A stretch of DNA of 64,000 nt, from NCBI RefSeq assembly GCF_003955685.1, contig NZ_RXHJ01000006.1, forward strand, positions 124,001 through 188,000, in the 5' to 3' direction. Numbering within the stretch: position 1 is the stretch's first letter; each line of letters begins with the position of its first letter. Below, piece by piece: positions 63,449 to 64,000 of the stretch. Source of the DNA: Corynebacterium hylobatis (lineage in GTDB: Bacteria > Actinomycetota > Actinomycetes > Mycobacteriales > Mycobacteriaceae). Made by a program: the position numbers and the translations under genes. The notes beneath the pieces were generated by a model that was not told the origin of the DNA, ran no database searches, and saw nothing but the letters and a program-made list of their open reading frames with translations.

Positions 63449-63940
63449 TCAGCGTGCCAGACCCGGCGCGTCGACCGCCTCGACGATGCTGGCCGTCACC
63501 TCCCCGAGGGCGTCGATCTGCTGCGGGGAAAGGTGGTCGAAGACGTAACGGCGCACCGCCTCGACATGGCCGGGGGCGGCTGCGGCCACCTTCGCGATCC
63601 CGTCCTCGGTGAGCTGGGCGAGGGTGTAGCGGCCGTCGGCGGGGTCGGGGATGCGGCGGACCCAGCCGGCCTTCTCCAGGCGGGTGATCACCCGCGAGAG
63701 GTGCGGCAGTTTCATGTTGGCCACCACCGCCAGTTCACTGAGGCGGATGGAGGCGTCCGGTGCCTGGGAGATCTGGGAGAGGGCGTTGTACTCGGCCAGG
63801 GAGAGGCCAGCGTCCTCCCGCAGCTGCGCGTCGAGGCGGCCCGGCAGCCATTCCAGGACGGACCAGAGGGAGAGCCAGGTGTCCATCTCCTTCGGGTTCA
63901 GCCAGCGTGCGGTGTCAGCGGAGTTCATGGATGCCATCAT
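63449..63940 (-). CDS. MarR-family regulator
   Basis: 163 residues from the ATG at 63940; ATGs at 63937 and 63928 are equally possible because no clear ribosome site exists. The winged helix is RLSELAVVANMKLPHLSRVI and the wing RRIPDPADGRYTLAQLT. A perfect 25-base palindrome begins ten bases before this start, so autoregulation and control of the two following genes are likely. Confidence 0.9.
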   Translation of the reverse strand: MMASMNSADTARWLNPKEMDTWLSLWSVLEWLPGRLDAQLREDAGLSLAEYNALSQISQAPDASIRLSELAVVANMKLPHLSRVITRLEKAGWVRRIPDPADGRYTLAQLTEDGIAKVAAAAPGHVEAVRRYVFDHLSPQQIDALGEVTASIVEAVDAPGLAR

Positions 63941-63949
63941 AGTAGTCAC

Positions 63950-63974
63950 TTTACACGTCAACTTGACGTGTAAA
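63950..63974. promoter_or_regulatory. 25-base perfect palindrome, MarR operator
   Basis: Arms TTTACACGTCAA (63950-63961) and TTGACGTGTAAA (63963-63974) meet at a single C. Confidence 0.75.
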
Positions 63975-64000
63975 GTCATTCACCCTAGAGTGGGGTTTAC

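Noticed and set aside
1..64000. tRNA or rRNA genes
   Set aside because: No cloverleaf with a T-loop of the GGTTCGAAT/C type and no rRNA-like stretch was recognised by reading.

Overview
The window is high-GC DNA with dense genes and short intergenic gaps. I infer an environmental Corynebacterium or close relative. The reasons are an iron box of the DtxR type, cAMP-receptor/GlxR-like half-sites, a Wadjet (MksFEBG-like) operon, a Rib/YPDG-type fragment, a self-sufficient P450 and several aromatic-catabolic clusters. I saw no rRNA, tRNA or CRISPR array.

Layout. 1-3.2 kb: end of an acyl-CoA dehydrogenase gene, a cupin, a double-hotdog thioesterase and a YihY/BrkB membrane protein. 3.3-4.2 kb: a decayed IS630-type transposase. 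4.4-6.9 kb: an old-yellow-enzyme family oxidoreductase with an AraC regulator. 7.3-9.9 kb: an IS21-type element whose istA is broken by a stop codon. 10.2-26.7 kb: a large catabolic region. It holds a vanillyl-alcohol/eugenol-oxidase-type flavoprotein, two regulatory intergenic regions, a flavin hydroxylase, an extradiol dioxygenase, an FAH-family hydrolase, a cupin, acetoacetyl-CoA synthetase, aldehyde dehydrogenase, ornithine-cyclodeaminase-like and DapA-like proteins, a thiolase, a PaaI thioesterase, a TetR regulator and an MFS aromatic-acid-type transporter. Five copies of one operator-like sequence lie in front of the units from 19 to 26.8 kb and tie them to the TetR gene. 26.8-35.5 kb: a defence island with complete Wadjet jetABCD, a parS-like site in its upstream region, fragments of an IS1380 transposase and an Mrr endonuclease, a DUF3800 gene followed by a predicted three-way-junction RNA, and an orphan antitoxin with only the tail of its toxin. 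35.6-39.5 kb: an iron-siderophore ABC uptake operon behind a DtxR-type box.

39.6-48.3 kb is mostly housekeeping: a carboxymuconolactone decarboxylase family protein, AMP nucleosidase, a repeat lipoprotein, ferritin, a lipase, a sirtuin, a zinc alcohol dehydrogenase and an AAA ATPase flanked by a 75-bp repeat. 48.5-53.7 kb: a TetR gene and an apparent SDR - serine hydrolase - P450/reductase-fusion operon. 53.8-56 kb: a POT transporter and a Phd/RelE-type pair with a frameshifted toxin. 56.2-60.2 kb: a GntR-controlled FAH/hydrolase/amidohydrolase operon. 60.3-64 kb: an Asp/Glu racemase, an aldehyde dehydrogenase, a GXWXG/DUF4334 protein, a YdhR-like protein and a MarR regulator with a 25-bp palindromic operator.

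How it fits together: the 10-27 kb genes could oxidise a phenolic side chain, hydroxylate and meta-cleave the ring, and send acetoacetate and acyl-CoA units to central metabolism through acetoacetyl-CoA synthetase and thiolase. The order of steps and the substrate are inference. Mobile-element scars lie close to the accessory blocks, which fits assembly by transfer.
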